Source of the DNA: Streptomyces calvus | GTDB taxonomy: Bacteria > Actinomycetota > Actinomycetes > Streptomycetales > Streptomycetaceae | Assembly: GCF_006782915.1 (NCBI RefSeq) | Contig: NZ_VCNP01000040.1 | Location: 1 to 64,000, forward strand | Reading direction: 5' to 3' | Length of the DNA: 64,000 bases | Part shown: positions 24,896 through 33,986 of the stretch, piece by piece | Position numbering within the stretch: position 1 is the stretch's first letter | How the letters are laid out: each line of letters starts with the position of its first letter | Notes under the pieces: model-generated | Seen by the model: only the letters and a program-made list of their open reading frames with translations | What the model was told of the DNA's origin: nothing | The model's database searches: none | Made by a program: the position numbers and the translations under genes

Positions 24896-25681
24896 GGGGC
24901 GGTCGAGGCCGAGGACGCGGTCCTTGAGGGCCGGGAAGCGGTCCCGGGTGCCGGCCACCGTCGTCGGGTCGAAGTCGACCGTGAGGACCTGCTCGTCGGG
25001 GCCCGCCTCCGCCAGGACCTCGCCCCACGGATCGACCACGATCGAGTGACCGGCCTGGGGAACTCCGGCGTGCGTCCCGGCCGTTCCGCACGCGAGGACG
25101 AACGCCTGGTTCTCCACCGCCCGCGCCTGCGCCAGCAGCGTCCAGTGGGACCGGCGGCGCTCCGGCCAGCCCGCCGGGATCACGAGGGTCTCGGCGCCGG
25201 CGTCGACCAGCCCGCGGAACAGCTCCGGGAAACGGAGGTCGTAGCAGGTCGCCACCCCGAGGACGGTCCCCGGCAGACGCACCGTCACCAGCGTGTCGCC
25301 GGCCCCCATCAGCACGGCCTCGCCCTTGTCGAAGCCGAAGCGGTGGATCTTGCGGTAGACGGCGGCCAGTTCACCGGACGGCGAGAAGACGAGGGAGGTG
25401 TTGTAGAGGGTGCCGTCCGGGTCGCGCTCCGGGACGGAGCCCGCGTGCAGCCAGACGCCCGCGTCGCGCGCGGCCGCGGCCATCGCGTCGTGGGTCGGCC
25501 CCCGGAGCGGTTCCGCCTCGTCGGCGAAGTCCTCGTAGGCGAACGCGCCCGTGGTCCACAGCTCCGGGAGCACCACGAGATCGGCCCCGGCCTGGTCCCG
25601 TACCATCCCGGCCACCCGGCTCCGGCGCGATCCGACCGTTTCGTCCTTGTTCACGGCTACTTGGAGCAAAGAGGCGCGCAC
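24881..25681 (-). CDS. Carbon-nitrogen hydrolase (nitrilase superfamily)
   Basis: 266 residues. The catalytic triad of the family is present: Glu in VVLPELW, Lys in YRKIHRFGF and Cys in VATCYDLRFPELF. A second conserved Glu follows in RAVENQAFV. The size and the CYDLRFPEL sequence fit the amidase branch related to omega-amidase/YafV-like or deaminated-glutathione amidase proteins; the substrate cannot be fixed. The GTG start (VRASLLQVAVNKDE) matches the normal beginning of the fold, and longer frames run into the divergent gene's promoter. Divergent from the mycothiol-enzyme-like gene. Confidence 0.9.
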   Translation of the reverse strand: MRASLLQVAVNKDETVGSRRSRVAGMVRDQAGADLVVLPELWTTGAFAYEDFADEAEPLRGPTHDAMAAAARDAGVWLHAGSVPERDPDGTLYNTSLVFSPSGELAAVYRKIHRFGFDKGEAVLMGAGDTLVTVRLPGTVLGVATCYDLRFPELFRGLVDAGAETLVIPAGWPERRRSHWTLLAQARAVENQAFVLACGTAGTHAGVPQAGHSIVVDPWGEVLAEAGPDEQVLTVDFDPTTVAGTRDRFPALKDRVLGLDRPTTGT

Positions 25682-25863
25682 ACTACCACCGTCCTGGCGT
25701 TCGGCCCGCCCACACGGGCCTACGATCGTCACACGAAAGCACTGCCGGGGTGCCTCGCAGCAGCGTAACTTAGCTCTCCGAGACGCCCGCCGAGTGCAGC
25801 CACCGCCCACTGGCAATGCCGCCACAACCCGCCCGTGTACCGACCGCCGAGGGGTCCCGTTCC

Positions 25864-26688
25864 GTGAGTCTGCATCCCACCCTCCAGCCCTACGCCGACG
25901 CCTGGTCCCACTCCATCGAGGCGATATCCGAGCTGGTGCAGCGGCTCCCGGAAGGCGACTGGAACCTGCGCACCCCGTGCCCGGGCTGGTCGGTCCGCGA
26001 CGTGGTCTCGCACGTCATCGGCCTGGACTCGGAGATGTACGGCGACCCGCGCCCCATCCACGCGCTGCCGCGCGACCTGTTCCACGTCACCAACGACCAC
26101 CAGCGGTACATGGAGATGCAGGTCGACGTGCGCCGCCACCACACGGCGCCGGAGATGACCGCCGAGCTGGAACTCATGATCATCCGCCGTAACCGGCAGC
26201 TGCGGAACGAGAACCGCGCGCCGGACACCATGGTGCGCGGCCCGCTCGGCTCGGAACTCACGCTGGAGGAGTCGATGCGCCGGCACGCGTTCGACGTGTG
26301 GGCGCACGAACAGGACCTGCGCACGGCCCTCGGCCGCCCCGGCAACCTCGACTCCCCCGGCGCGCACGTCGCCTGCGACGTGCTGCTCGCCGAACTGCCG
26401 CGCGTGGTGGCCGAGGACGCGCAGGCGCCGCGCAGCTCGGCCGTGGTCATCGACGTGCACGGGCCGGTGGAGTTCCTGCGCACCGTCCGCGTCGACATCC
26501 AGGGCCGCGGCACCCTGGAGACGGCCCCGGCACTCGGCCCCGCCGCCACCCTCGCCATGGACTGGGAGACCTACGTCCGCCTGGCCTGCGGCCGGGTGAC
26601 CCCGGAGGCCGTGGCGGACCGGGTGAAGGCCGAGGGCGACCCGGATCTGACGGCGGCGATCCTGCGGCACTTCGCGGTGACTCCGTAA
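25864..26688 (+). CDS. Maleylpyruvate isomerase-type (DinB-fold) protein
   Basis: 274 residues. The N-terminal four-helix DinB/MDMPI domain shows LRTPCPGWSVRDVVSHVIGLD and RRHAFDVWAHEQDLR, whose His/Asp/His pattern forms the divalent metal site. A C-terminal MDMPI_C-like domain follows (from about 180). Family members include mycothiol-dependent maleylpyruvate isomerase and other thiol-dependent transferases, but most are uncharacterised. The GTG start is chosen for GAGGGG upstream and because the preceding residues look unnatural. Divergent from the nitrilase-family gene. Confidence 0.88.
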   Translation: MSLHPTLQPYADAWSHSIEAISELVQRLPEGDWNLRTPCPGWSVRDVVSHVIGLDSEMYGDPRPIHALPRDLFHVTNDHQRYMEMQVDVRRHHTAPEMTAELELMIIRRNRQLRNENRAPDTMVRGPLGSELTLEESMRRHAFDVWAHEQDLRTALGRPGNLDSPGAHVACDVLLAELPRVVAEDAQAPRSSAVVIDVHGPVEFLRTVRVDIQGRGTLETAPALGPAATLAMDWETYVRLACGRVTPEAVADRVKAEGDPDLTAAILRHFAVTP

Positions 26689-27004
26689 CGGCGGGCGGGG
26701 GGGCGGCCCCCCCCCCTGCCGTCCCCGCCGGCCGTCGTGCCGCCGGGCGGCACGGGTGGGCGACCGGAGGGACCGCTCGCGGAGAGCGCTCGGAGCAACC
26801 GGAGCGCCGGAGAGAGCGGAGAGCGCTCGGAGCAACCGGAGCGCCGGAGAGCGCAGAGCGTTCGGAGCAACCGGAGAGAGCGGAGAGCGTTCGGAGCGGC
26901 CCGGACTGCCGGAGTAAGCGGAGAGCGAGGCAGGCGCCCGCAGTCGCTCGTCACCGTCACCGTCACCGTCCCGTCCGGCCCCGGTGCCGGCCGCGCCGGG
27001 CGTG
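26689..27004. repeat. Convergent junction with GAGCGYTCGGAGCAACC repeats and a poly-C tract
   Basis: 316 bases between convergent genes. G7 (26697-26703) and C10 (26707-26716) next to the stop codon can pair as a hairpin. A unit beginning GAGCG(C/T)TCGGAGC recurs at 26784, 26821, 26856 and 26885 (offsets 37, 35 and 29), with the following CAACCGGAG kept in the first three. The rest is unremarkable. Confidence 0.8.
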
Positions 27005-28315
27005 CTACACGGGCACGTGGACCGACGTCACGCGGCTCGCCACCAACCGCTCCCGCTCGGCGCGCGCCGCCCGCCTCCGCAGCCGCAGGATCTGCGTGAC
27101 CCCCAGCGCCTGCAGCACGAACACCGCCGAGAAGGCGACGGTGTAGTCGTCGCCCGTCGCGTCCAGCAGCACACCGATGGCGAACAGCGTGGTCATGGAG
27201 GCGACGAAGCCGCCCATGTTGGTGATCCCGGACGCCGTGCCCTGCCGCTCCGGCGGGTTGGCGGGCCGCGCGAAGTCGAACCCGATCATCGACGCCGGCC
27301 CGCAGGCGCCCAGCACCGTGCACAGCACCACCAGCAGCCACATCGGCGCGGTGTCGGCCGGGTAGGCGAGGGTCGCCGCCCACAGCAGTGCCGTCGCGCC
27401 CACCGTCCCGAGCGCCAGCGGCAGCCGCGCCCCGTGGTGCCGGGCGACGATCTGGCCGTAGACCAGCCCGACCGCCATGTTGGACAGCACGACGAGGGTG
27501 AGCAGTTCACCGGCGACCGCGCGGGACAGGCCCTGCGCCTCGACCAGGAACGGCAGGCCCCACAGCAGCAGGAACACCATCGCCGGGAACTGGGTGGTGA
27601 AGTGCACCCACAGCCCGAGCCTGGTCCCCGGCTCCCGCCAGGAGGCGGCGACCTGCCGGCGCACGTAGGCGGCGCCCTGGTGCGGCACGGGTTCCGGTGC
27701 GTGGCCCTCGGGGTGGTCCTTCAGGAACAGCACCAGCAGCACGAACACCACCGCGCCGGCGACCGCGCTGCCCGCGAACGCCGCCGTCCAGCCGATGCCG
27801 TGCAGCAGCCGCGCGATGACCAGCGTGGAGACGAGGTTGCCCGCCATGCCGACCAGCCCCGCCATCTGCGCGACCAGCGGCCCGCGCCGGGCCGGGAACC
27901 ACCGGGTGCCCAGCCGCAGCACGCTGATGAACGTCAGCGCGTCCCCGCAGCCCAGCAGCGCCCGCGAGGCCAGCGCCATGCCGTACGACGGGGAGAACGC
28001 GAACCCCAGCTGCCCGGCCGTGAACAGCACGGCGCCGATGCCCAGCACCTTCTTGGTGCCGAGCCGGTCCACCAGCAGCCCGACGGGTATCTGCATGCCC
28101 GCGTAGACCAGCAGCTGGAGGATGGAGAACGTGGACAGCGCCGAGGCGTTGACGCCGAAGCGGTCGGCCGCGTCCAGCCCGGCCACGCCCAGCGACGTAC
28201 GGAAGATGACGGCGACGAAGTACACCGAGACGCCGATGCCCCACACGGCCAGCGCGCGCCGCCCGCCGGGAGGATCACCGGGCAGGCCGGCGGACCCTCC
28301 GCGCACGTCGCTCAT
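27005..28315 (-). CDS. MFS transporter
   Basis: 436 residues with twelve hydrophobic segments and a central cytoplasmic loop around residues 205-230. The MFS loop motif appears as GLLVDRLGTKKVLGIG between helices 2 and 3, and RRGPLVAQMAGLVGMAGN is in the helix 4-5 region. It resembles nitrate/sugar-phosphate or organic-anion antiporters of the ACS/NNP type; the substrate is unknown. Its ATG overlaps the stop of the upstream GntR gene (ATGA), so the two are co-translated and the regulator probably controls the transporter. Confidence 0.9.
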   Translation of the reverse strand: MSDVRGGSAGLPGDPPGGRRALAVWGIGVSVYFVAVIFRTSLGVAGLDAADRFGVNASALSTFSILQLLVYAGMQIPVGLLVDRLGTKKVLGIGAVLFTAGQLGFAFSPSYGMALASRALLGCGDALTFISVLRLGTRWFPARRGPLVAQMAGLVGMAGNLVSTLVIARLLHGIGWTAAFAGSAVAGAVVFVLLVLFLKDHPEGHAPEPVPHQGAAYVRRQVAASWREPGTRLGLWVHFTTQFPAMVFLLLWGLPFLVEAQGLSRAVAGELLTLVVLSNMAVGLVYGQIVARHHGARLPLALGTVGATALLWAATLAYPADTAPMWLLVVLCTVLGACGPASMIGFDFARPANPPERQGTASGITNMGGFVASMTTLFAIGVLLDATGDDYTVAFSAVFVLQALGVTQILRLRRRAARAERERLVASRVTSVHVPV

Positions 28316-28965
28316 CGCACCTCACCCCGGGCCAGGTGGGAGAACCAGCTGATGTGCCGGTGGACGACGGCGACGGCCGCCTCCGGGTCGCCGGAGCGCA
28401 GCGCCTGGAGGATCTCCTCGTGCTCGGCGAGGGTCTTGGCGAGGCGGTCGGGGTGGGAGTGCATCACGGCGACGCCCATGCGCAACTGGCGGTCGCGGAG
28501 CTGGTCGTAGAGACGCGAGAGGATCTCGTTGCCGCCGCTGCGGACGATCTCGGCGTGGAAGCACCGGTCGGAGACGGAGGCCCCGGCGAAGTCACCGGCG
28601 GCGGCCTGCTCCTTCTGCCGGGCGAGCAGCTCCTCCAGGCGCTCGATGAGTCCGGGCGGCGCGGGGACGACCTTGCGGGCCGTGTGCTCCTCGACGAGCA
28701 GCCGGGTCTCCACGACATCGGCGATCTCCTGCGCGGAGACCGGCAGCACCAGGGCGCCCTTCTTCGGATAGAGCTTGATCAGCCCTTCCACCTCGAGACG
28801 CAGCAGCGCCTCACGGACCGGGGTGCGCGAGACGCCGACGGCCTCGGCCAGCTCGCCCTCGGTGAGCAGCGTCCCGCCCTCGTAACGGCGGTCCAGGACG
28901 CTCTGCTTGACGTGCGCGTAGACGCGGTCGGCGGCAGGGGGTTGCTTCACGGCGGCCAGACTCAT
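28312..28965 (-). CDS. GntR-family regulator (FadR/FCD subfamily)
   Basis: 217 residues. The winged helix-turn-helix (about 12-75) shows LTEGELAEAVGVSRTPVREALLRLEVEGLI. An all-helical FCD effector domain (about 85-210) contains Asp/His residues (DRCFHAEIVR, HEEILQAL, HRHISW) that commonly bind a metal and a carboxylate effector. It is in an ATGA-overlapping operon with the MFS transporter, so it likely represses it until the transported organic acid is present. The start MSLAAVKQPP is chosen for the domain boundary; longer frames look non-coding. Confidence 0.92.
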   Translation of the reverse strand: MSLAAVKQPPAADRVYAHVKQSVLDRRYEGGTLLTEGELAEAVGVSRTPVREALLRLEVEGLIKLYPKKGALVLPVSAQEIADVVETRLLVEEHTARKVVPAPPGLIERLEELLARQKEQAAAGDFAGASVSDRCFHAEIVRSGGNEILSRLYDQLRDRQLRMGVAVMHSHPDRLAKTLAEHEEILQALRSGDPEAAVAVVHRHISWFSHLARGEVR

Positions 28966-28992
28966 GCCGACAGGATAGATACAACACGTACG

Positions 28993-29012
28993 CGTGGAAG
29001 AATTCGTCCACG
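28993..29012. promoter_or_regulatory. Inverted repeat upstream of the GntR gene
   Basis: CGTGGA-AGAATTCG-TCCACG, 6-base perfect arms with the GAATTC palindrome in the loop. It lies 28 bases before the GntR start and overlaps CACGTACGCGTG. A plausible autoregulatory operator; it is also in the divergent promoter region of the carboxypeptidase. Confidence 0.4.
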
Positions 29013-29195
29013 ATGCGGACTGTGCACGCGGACTCCGGCGTGCGGAAACGCCCCGCGTCCCGCGCACAACCATCCGGGTGCGCCGCGAGTCAGAAAGACG
29101 CGGCCCCCTTGTCGGCCGCACCTCGGTTCGTCCGCTCTTCCGCACCTCAACTCATCCACACCATCGGGGCTTTCAACACCATCGGGGTACCTCAC

Positions 29196-30095
29196 TTGAA
29201 CAACGGCATTCAGGGCATCCGCCTCCGCAGAGCCGTCGGCGTCGCCATGACCACCGGCGCCGTGCTCGCGGCCGGAGCCCTCCACGCGGCGCCCGCGCAG
29301 GCCGCCACCGCTCCCACGATCGTCGCCAAGGGCGGCTACGTGATGAACAACGGGAACGGAAAGTCGCTTTACACCAAGGCGGCGGACACGCGTCGCTCCA
29401 CCGGCTCGACGACGAAGATCATGACCGCGAAGGTCGTGCTGGCCCAGAAGAACCTGAACCTGGACGCCAAGGTCACGATCCAGATGGCGTACAGCGACTA
29501 CATCGTGAAGCACAACGCCTCGTCGGCGCGGCTGATCGTCGGCGACAAGGTGACCGTGCGCCAGCTGCTGTACGGGCTGATGCTGCCCTCCGGCTGCGAC
29601 GCGGCGTACGCGCTGGCGGACAAGTTCGGCACCGGCAAGACGCGTTCGGCGCGCGTGAAGTCGTTCATCGGCAAGATGAACGCGGAGGCGAAGAAGCTGG
29701 GTCTGAAGAACACCAGCTTCGACTCGTTCGACGGCATCGGGAACGGCAAGAACTACTCCACGCCGCGCGATCTGACGAAGATCGCCGGCAGCGCGATGAA
29801 GAACTCGACGTTCCGCTCGATCGTGAAGACGAAGAAGTACACGGCGAAGACCGTCACCAAGACGGGCAGCATCCGCACGATGGCGCCGTGGAACAACACG
29901 AACACGCTGCTCAGCAGCTACAGCGGCACGATCGGTGTGAAGACCGGCTCGGGTCCGGAGGCCAAGTACTGCCTGGTGTTCGCCGCGACGAGGAACGGCA
30001 AGACGGTCATCGGCACGGTCCTCGCCTCGTCCTCCGCCGCCCAGCGCGAGAAGGACGCCAAGAAGCTCCTGTCCTACGGCTTCGGCAGGATCTGA
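29196..30095 (+). CDS. D-alanyl-D-alanine carboxypeptidase (S11, low-molecular-weight PBP)
   Basis: 299 residues. The proposed start is TTG (MNNGIQGIRLRRAV), because the signal peptide begins just after; ATCGGGG upstream is a moderate ribosome binding site. Signal peptide to about residue 37 (PAQA). Active-site motifs in order: STTK (Ser71, Lys74), SGC (132-134) in PSGCDAAYALAD, and KTG (249-251) in GVKTGSG. SGC/SGN at the second motif is normal for S11 enzymes. It trims pentapeptide stems of peptidoglycan outside the membrane. It is short and has no C-terminal anchor helix, so it is likely secreted or loosely attached. Confidence 0.9.
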   Translation: MNNGIQGIRLRRAVGVAMTTGAVLAAGALHAAPAQAATAPTIVAKGGYVMNNGNGKSLYTKAADTRRSTGSTTKIMTAKVVLAQKNLNLDAKVTIQMAYSDYIVKHNASSARLIVGDKVTVRQLLYGLMLPSGCDAAYALADKFGTGKTRSARVKSFIGKMNAEAKKLGLKNTSFDSFDGIGNGKNYSTPRDLTKIAGSAMKNSTFRSIVKTKKYTAKTVTKTGSIRTMAPWNNTNTLLSSYSGTIGVKTGSGPEAKYCLVFAATRNGKTVIGTVLASSSAAQREKDAKKLLSYGFGRI

Positions 30096-30179
30096 ACCGG
30101 CGACCCGGCGACCCGGCAATCCGGCGAGCTGGCAATCCGGCGAGCTGGTGACCGGCGCGGACGCGCCACCGGACGTCCG

Positions 30180-30219
30180 ACGGCGGTGGCCCCCACCCAC
30201 GGGTGGAGGCCACCGCCGT
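30180..30219. terminator. Hairpin after the carboxypeptidase
   Basis: Arms ACGGCGGTGGCC and GGCCACCGCCGT are perfectly complementary with a 16-base loop that itself has CCCACCCACGGGTGG symmetry. It lies 84 bases past the stop codon in the convergent junction with bkdC. Confidence 0.75.
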
Positions 30220-30279
30220 TCCGGTACCAGGACCCGCCGGCCGGCCCGGACGGTCGGGCCCGGACGGGTCGGGCCCAGA

Positions 30280-30366
30280 TGATCAGGCCCAGGTGATCAG
30301 CCCAGGTGATCAGCCCAGGTGATCAGCGCAGGTGATCAGCCCAGGTGATCAGGCCCAGGTGATCAG
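30280..30366. repeat. Seven TGATCAG repeats spanning the bkdC stop codon
   Basis: TGATCAG occurs at 30280, 30294, 30307, 30320, 30333, 30346 and 30360, with a period of 13-14 and CCCAGG between copies. The last two copies are in or at the 3' end of the bkdC coding sequence (codons for Leu-Ile-Thr-Trp-Ala-stop on the minus strand). The tract looks like repeated duplication of that gene end. Confidence 0.9.
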
Positions 30367-31764
30367 GCGCTTGGGCTGTTCCAGGATCGCGGCCACGTCG
30401 GCCAGGACCTTGGAGCCCAGCTCGCCGTCGACCAGGCGGTGGTCGAAGGAGAGCGCCAGCGTGGTGACCTGACGCGGCTTGACCTTGCCCTTGTGGACCC
30501 ACGGCTGGGGCTTGATCGCACCGACCGCGAGGATCGCGGACTCGCCCGGGTTGAGGATCGGCGTGCCCGTGTCGACGCCGAAGACGCCGACGTTGGTGAT
30601 CGTCACCGTGCCGCCCTGCATCGCCGCCGGGGAGGTCTTGCCCTCGCGGGCCGTGGACACCAGTTCACCCAGGGACTCGGCCAGTTGCGGCAGCGTCTTG
30701 GCGTGGGCGTCCTTGATGTTCGGGACGATCAGGCCGCGCGGAGTGGCCGCCGCGATGCCCAGGTTGACGTAGTGCTTGACCACGATCTCCTGGGCCGCCT
30801 CGTCCCAGGAGGCGTTGATGTCGGGATTGCGCCGGATCGCGACCAGCAGAGCCTTGGCGATCAGCAGGAGCGGGTTCACGCGCAGGCCCGCGAACTCCTT
30901 GTCCTGCTTCAGCTCCTCGACCAGCTTCATCGTGCGGGTCACGTCGACCGTCACGAACTCCGTGACGTGCGGCGCCGTGAACGCCGAGCCGACCATCGCC
31001 GCCGCCGTGGCCTTGCGCACGCCCTTGACCGGGATCCGCGTCTCGCGGGCGGTGTCGGACGGCGCCGGGGCCGCGACGGGCGCGGGGGCGGTCACGGCGG
31101 CCGGGGCCGCCGTCTCCGGGGCGGCCTGCGGCGCCGCCGCCACCGCCGCGTGGACGTCCTCGCGGGTGATGATGCCGTCCGGGCCGGTCGGGGTGACCGA
31201 GGCCAGGTCGACGCCGAGGTCCTTCGCCAGCTTGCGCACCGGGGGCTTCGCCAGGGGGCGCGGCGCGCCCGCGGCGGGCGCCGCCGGGGCGTGGCCGTTC
31301 AGCTCCTGCTGCACGGCCACCGCCGCCTGCTGGGCCGCGGCGTCGGGCGCCGCCGGCTTGCGCGGGCGGCGGCGCGTCGAGGACGTCGCCACGCCGTAGC
31401 CGACCAGGACCGGCTGGCGGGCCGCCGGCCCGGCCGCCGGCTCCTCTGGCACCGGCTCCGGCTCGGCGGCCGGTGCGGGTGCCTCCGTCGCCGGAGCCGC
31501 GCCGCCGGAGACGTCCACCGCGATGATGGACGTGCCCACGTCGACCGTGGTGCCCTCCGGGAAGTGCAGCGCGCGGACCACGCCGTCGTAGGGGATGGGC
31601 AGTTCGACGGCCGCCTTCGCCGTCTCGACCTCGCAGACCACCTGGCCGTCGGTGACCGTGTCACCGGGCTGCACGTACCACTTGAGGATCTCGGCCTCGG
31701 TCAGGCCCTCGCCCACGTCCGGCATCTTGAACTCGCGTACGGACGCGTTCGTCATCGTCGTCAC
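30349..31764 (-). CDS. bkdC: Branched-chain 2-oxoacid dehydrogenase E2 (dihydrolipoamide acyltransferase), copy 1
   Basis: 471 residues. N-terminal lipoyl domain with the lipoylated Lys in EVETAKAAVEL, a Pro/Ala linker, an E3/E1-binding domain (VRKLAKDLGVDLASVTPTGP) and a C-terminal catalytic domain with DHRLVDG, giving the active-site His/Asp. It transfers the acyl group from E1 to CoA. GTG at 31764 is chosen as start because GGAG lies 6 bases upstream; the ATG three codons later is too far from it. The gene follows E1-beta by 10 bases in an E1a-E1b-E2 operon, and its 3' end carries a tandem repeat. Confidence 0.92.
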   Translation of the reverse strand: MTTMTNASVREFKMPDVGEGLTEAEILKWYVQPGDTVTDGQVVCEVETAKAAVELPIPYDGVVRALHFPEGTTVDVGTSIIAVDVSGGAAPATEAPAPAAEPEPVPEEPAAGPAARQPVLVGYGVATSSTRRRPRKPAAPDAAAQQAAVAVQQELNGHAPAAPAAGAPRPLAKPPVRKLAKDLGVDLASVTPTGPDGIITREDVHAAVAAAPQAAPETAAPAAVTAPAPVAAPAPSDTARETRIPVKGVRKATAAAMVGSAFTAPHVTEFVTVDVTRTMKLVEELKQDKEFAGLRVNPLLLIAKALLVAIRRNPDINASWDEAAQEIVVKHYVNLGIAAATPRGLIVPNIKDAHAKTLPQLAESLGELVSTAREGKTSPAAMQGGTVTITNVGVFGVDTGTPILNPGESAILAVGAIKPQPWVHKGKVKPRQVTTLALSFDHRLVDGELGSKVLADVAAILEQPKRLITWA

Positions 31765-31774
31765 GACCCTCTCC

Positions 31775-32767
31775 TCAGTACGCCAGCGAGCGGTCGACGG
31801 CATCGAGCACCCGGTCCAGGTCCGGGAGGTAGGACTCCTCCAGACGGGCCGGCGGGTACGGCGCGTGGTAGCCGCCGACCCGCAGCACGGGGGCCTCCAG
31901 GTGGTAGAAGCAGCGCTCCGTGATCCGCGCGGCGATCTCCGCGCCGGAACCGAAGAACACCGGTGCCTCGTGGACGACGACCAGCCGGCGCGTCCTCTCC
32001 ACCGACGCCTGGATCGAGTCGAAGTCGATCGGGGAGACCGACCGCAGGTCGAGGACCTCCAGGGAGCGGCCCTCCTCGGCCGCCGCGTCGGCGACCTCCC
32101 GGCAGAGCTTCACCATCGGGCCGTACGCGGCGAGCGTCAGGTCCGTGCCCTCGCGCACCACGCGCGCGGTGTGCAGCGGGCCGGGGATCGCCTCGGTGTC
32201 GACCTCGCCCTTGTCCCAGTAGCGCCGCTTCGGCTCGAAGAAGATCACCGGGTCGTCGCTCTGGACGGCCTGCTGCATCATCCAGTACGCGTCCGACGCG
32301 TTGGACGGGCTGACGATCTTCAGGCCCGCGACGTGCGCGAACAGCGACTCCGGGGACTCGGAGTGGTGCTCCACCGCGCCGATGCCGCCGCCGTAGGGGA
32401 TGCGCACGACGACCGGGAGCTTGACCTTGCCCAGCGAGCGGGCGTGCATCTTCGCCAGCTGCGTGACGATCTGGTCGTACGCCGGGAAGACGAAGCCGTC
32501 GAACTGGATCTCCACCACCGGGCGGTAGCCGCGCAGGGCCAGGCCGATCGCCGTGCCGACGATGCCCGACTCGGCGAGCGGGGTGTCGATGACGCGGCTC
32601 TCGCCGAAGTCCTTCTGCAGGCCGTCCGTCACCCGGAACACGCCGCCGAGCTTGCCGACGTCCTCACCCATGACGACGACCTTCGGGTCCGCGTCCAGGG
32701 CACGCCGCAGCGACTCGTTGATCGCCTTGGCCAGGGCCATGTTCTTGGATGTCACCGTCTCCGCCAT
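31775..32767 (-). CDS. bkdB: Branched-chain 2-oxoacid dehydrogenase E1 beta, copy 1
   Basis: 330 residues. Transketolase-type pyrimidine-binding and C-terminal domains with VVVMGEDVGKLGGVFRVTDG near the N-terminus, the characteristic Glu for thiamine diphosphate activation in MGED, and LEAPVLRVGGYHAPYPPARLE near the end. It forms the alpha2beta2 E1 with the upstream gene. The ATG begins one base after the stop of E1-alpha, implying translational coupling. Acts on the deamination products of Val, Leu and Ile to make acyl-CoA starters for branched fatty acids and polyketides. Confidence 0.93.
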   Translation of the reverse strand: MAETVTSKNMALAKAINESLRRALDADPKVVVMGEDVGKLGGVFRVTDGLQKDFGESRVIDTPLAESGIVGTAIGLALRGYRPVVEIQFDGFVFPAYDQIVTQLAKMHARSLGKVKLPVVVRIPYGGGIGAVEHHSESPESLFAHVAGLKIVSPSNASDAYWMMQQAVQSDDPVIFFEPKRRYWDKGEVDTEAIPGPLHTARVVREGTDLTLAAYGPMVKLCREVADAAAEEGRSLEVLDLRSVSPIDFDSIQASVERTRRLVVVHEAPVFFGSGAEIAARITERCFYHLEAPVLRVGGYHAPYPPARLEESYLPDLDRVLDAVDRSLAY

Positions 32768-32768
32768 G

Positions 32769-33986
32769 TCACTTACCCCCGTCCTCGTCCGCGAACGACG
32801 CCTGGTAGGCGGCGAACTGCGCCCGCTCCTCGTCCACGAGCGCGTGGCCGTCCGCGTACACGTTCTCGAAGATGGCGAAGTGGTCCGGGTCGGGCATGGC
32901 ACGGACCGCCTCGCGCACTCGTTTGCCCAACGCCTCGCTCTCGGCCTCCAGTTCCGCGAAGAAACCCTCGTCCGCGTGGTTCGAGGCCTCCAGGTAGCGG
33001 CGGAGGCGCAGGATCGGGTCCTTGGCCTCCCAGGCCAGCCGCTCCTCGTCGCCGCGGTACCGGGTCGGGTCGTCGGAGGTGGTGTGCGCGCCCATGCGGT
33101 ACGTGAACGCCTCGACCAGCGTCGGACCCTCACCGGCGCGGGCCCGCTCCAGGGCCCACTTGGTGACGGCCAGGTTCGCCAGCACGTCGTTGCCGTCCAC
33201 GCGGACGCCCGGGAAGCCGAAGCCCTGCGCGCGCTGGTACAGCGGCACACGGGACTGCTTCTCGGTCGGCTCGGAGATCGCCCACTGGTTGTTCTGGCAG
33301 AAGAACACCACCGGGGCGTTGTAGACCGCGGAGAAGGTGAAGGCCTCGGCCACGTCGCCCTGGCTGGAGGCGCCGTCACCGAAGTACGCGATGACCGCGC
33401 TGTCCGCGCCGTCCTTGGTGATGCCCATCGCGTAGCCGGTGGCGTGCAGCGTCTGGGAGCCGATGACGATCGTGTAGAGGTGGAAGTTGTTGCCGTTCGG
33501 GTCCCAGCCGCCGTTGTTCACGCCGCGGAACATGCCGAGCAGGTTGGTCGGGTCCACCCCGCGGCACCAGGCGACGCCGTGCTCCCGGTAGGTCGGGAAG
33601 ACGTAGTCGTCGTCCCGCAGGGCCCGGCCGGAACCGATCTGCGCCGCCTCCTGGCCGAGCAGCGAGGCCCACAGGCCCAGCTCGCCCTGGCGCTGCAGGG
33701 AGGTGGCCTCGGCGTCGAAGCGTCGGGTGAGCACCATGTCGCGGTACAGGCCGCGCAGCTCCTCGGCGGTGATGCCGTCGACGTAGGGGTCGAACTCGGC
33801 GTTCTTGACGCGCTTGCCCTCGGGCGTCAGCAGCTGGACGAGGGCGGGCTCCGTGCTCTTCCCGGTGTTCTTCCGGGCGGCGGTGGCCTTCTTGGTGGTG
33901 CTGGTGGTGCGCTTGGTGCCGGTGGTGCCGGCCTTCGTTCCGGCGCTGCGTCGCGGTGTGCGCGCGGCAGTGCTCTCCACGGTCAC
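32769..33986 (-). CDS. bkdA: Branched-chain 2-oxoacid dehydrogenase E1 alpha, copy 1
   Basis: 405 residues. The GTG start (GGAGGAGCACACGTG) gives an unusual basic N-terminal extension of about 50 residues, rich in Thr/Lys/Ala/Gly, before the usual E1-alpha fold. The thiamine diphosphate motif GDGASSQGD...NNQWAIS is present, together with REHGVAW and TYRMGAHTTSDDPTRYR. The extension is not needed for catalysis and may contact E2 or be disordered. First gene of the operon; a possible Lrp-type operator lies about 195 bases upstream. Confidence 0.92.
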   Translation of the reverse strand: MTVESTAARTPRRSAGTKAGTTGTKRTTSTTKKATAARKNTGKSTEPALVQLLTPEGKRVKNAEFDPYVDGITAEELRGLYRDMVLTRRFDAEATSLQRQGELGLWASLLGQEAAQIGSGRALRDDDYVFPTYREHGVAWCRGVDPTNLLGMFRGVNNGGWDPNGNNFHLYTIVIGSQTLHATGYAMGITKDGADSAVIAYFGDGASSQGDVAEAFTFSAVYNAPVVFFCQNNQWAISEPTEKQSRVPLYQRAQGFGFPGVRVDGNDVLANLAVTKWALERARAGEGPTLVEAFTYRMGAHTTSDDPTRYRGDEERLAWEAKDPILRLRRYLEASNHADEGFFAELEAESEALGKRVREAVRAMPDPDHFAIFENVYADGHALVDEERAQFAAYQASFADEDGGK

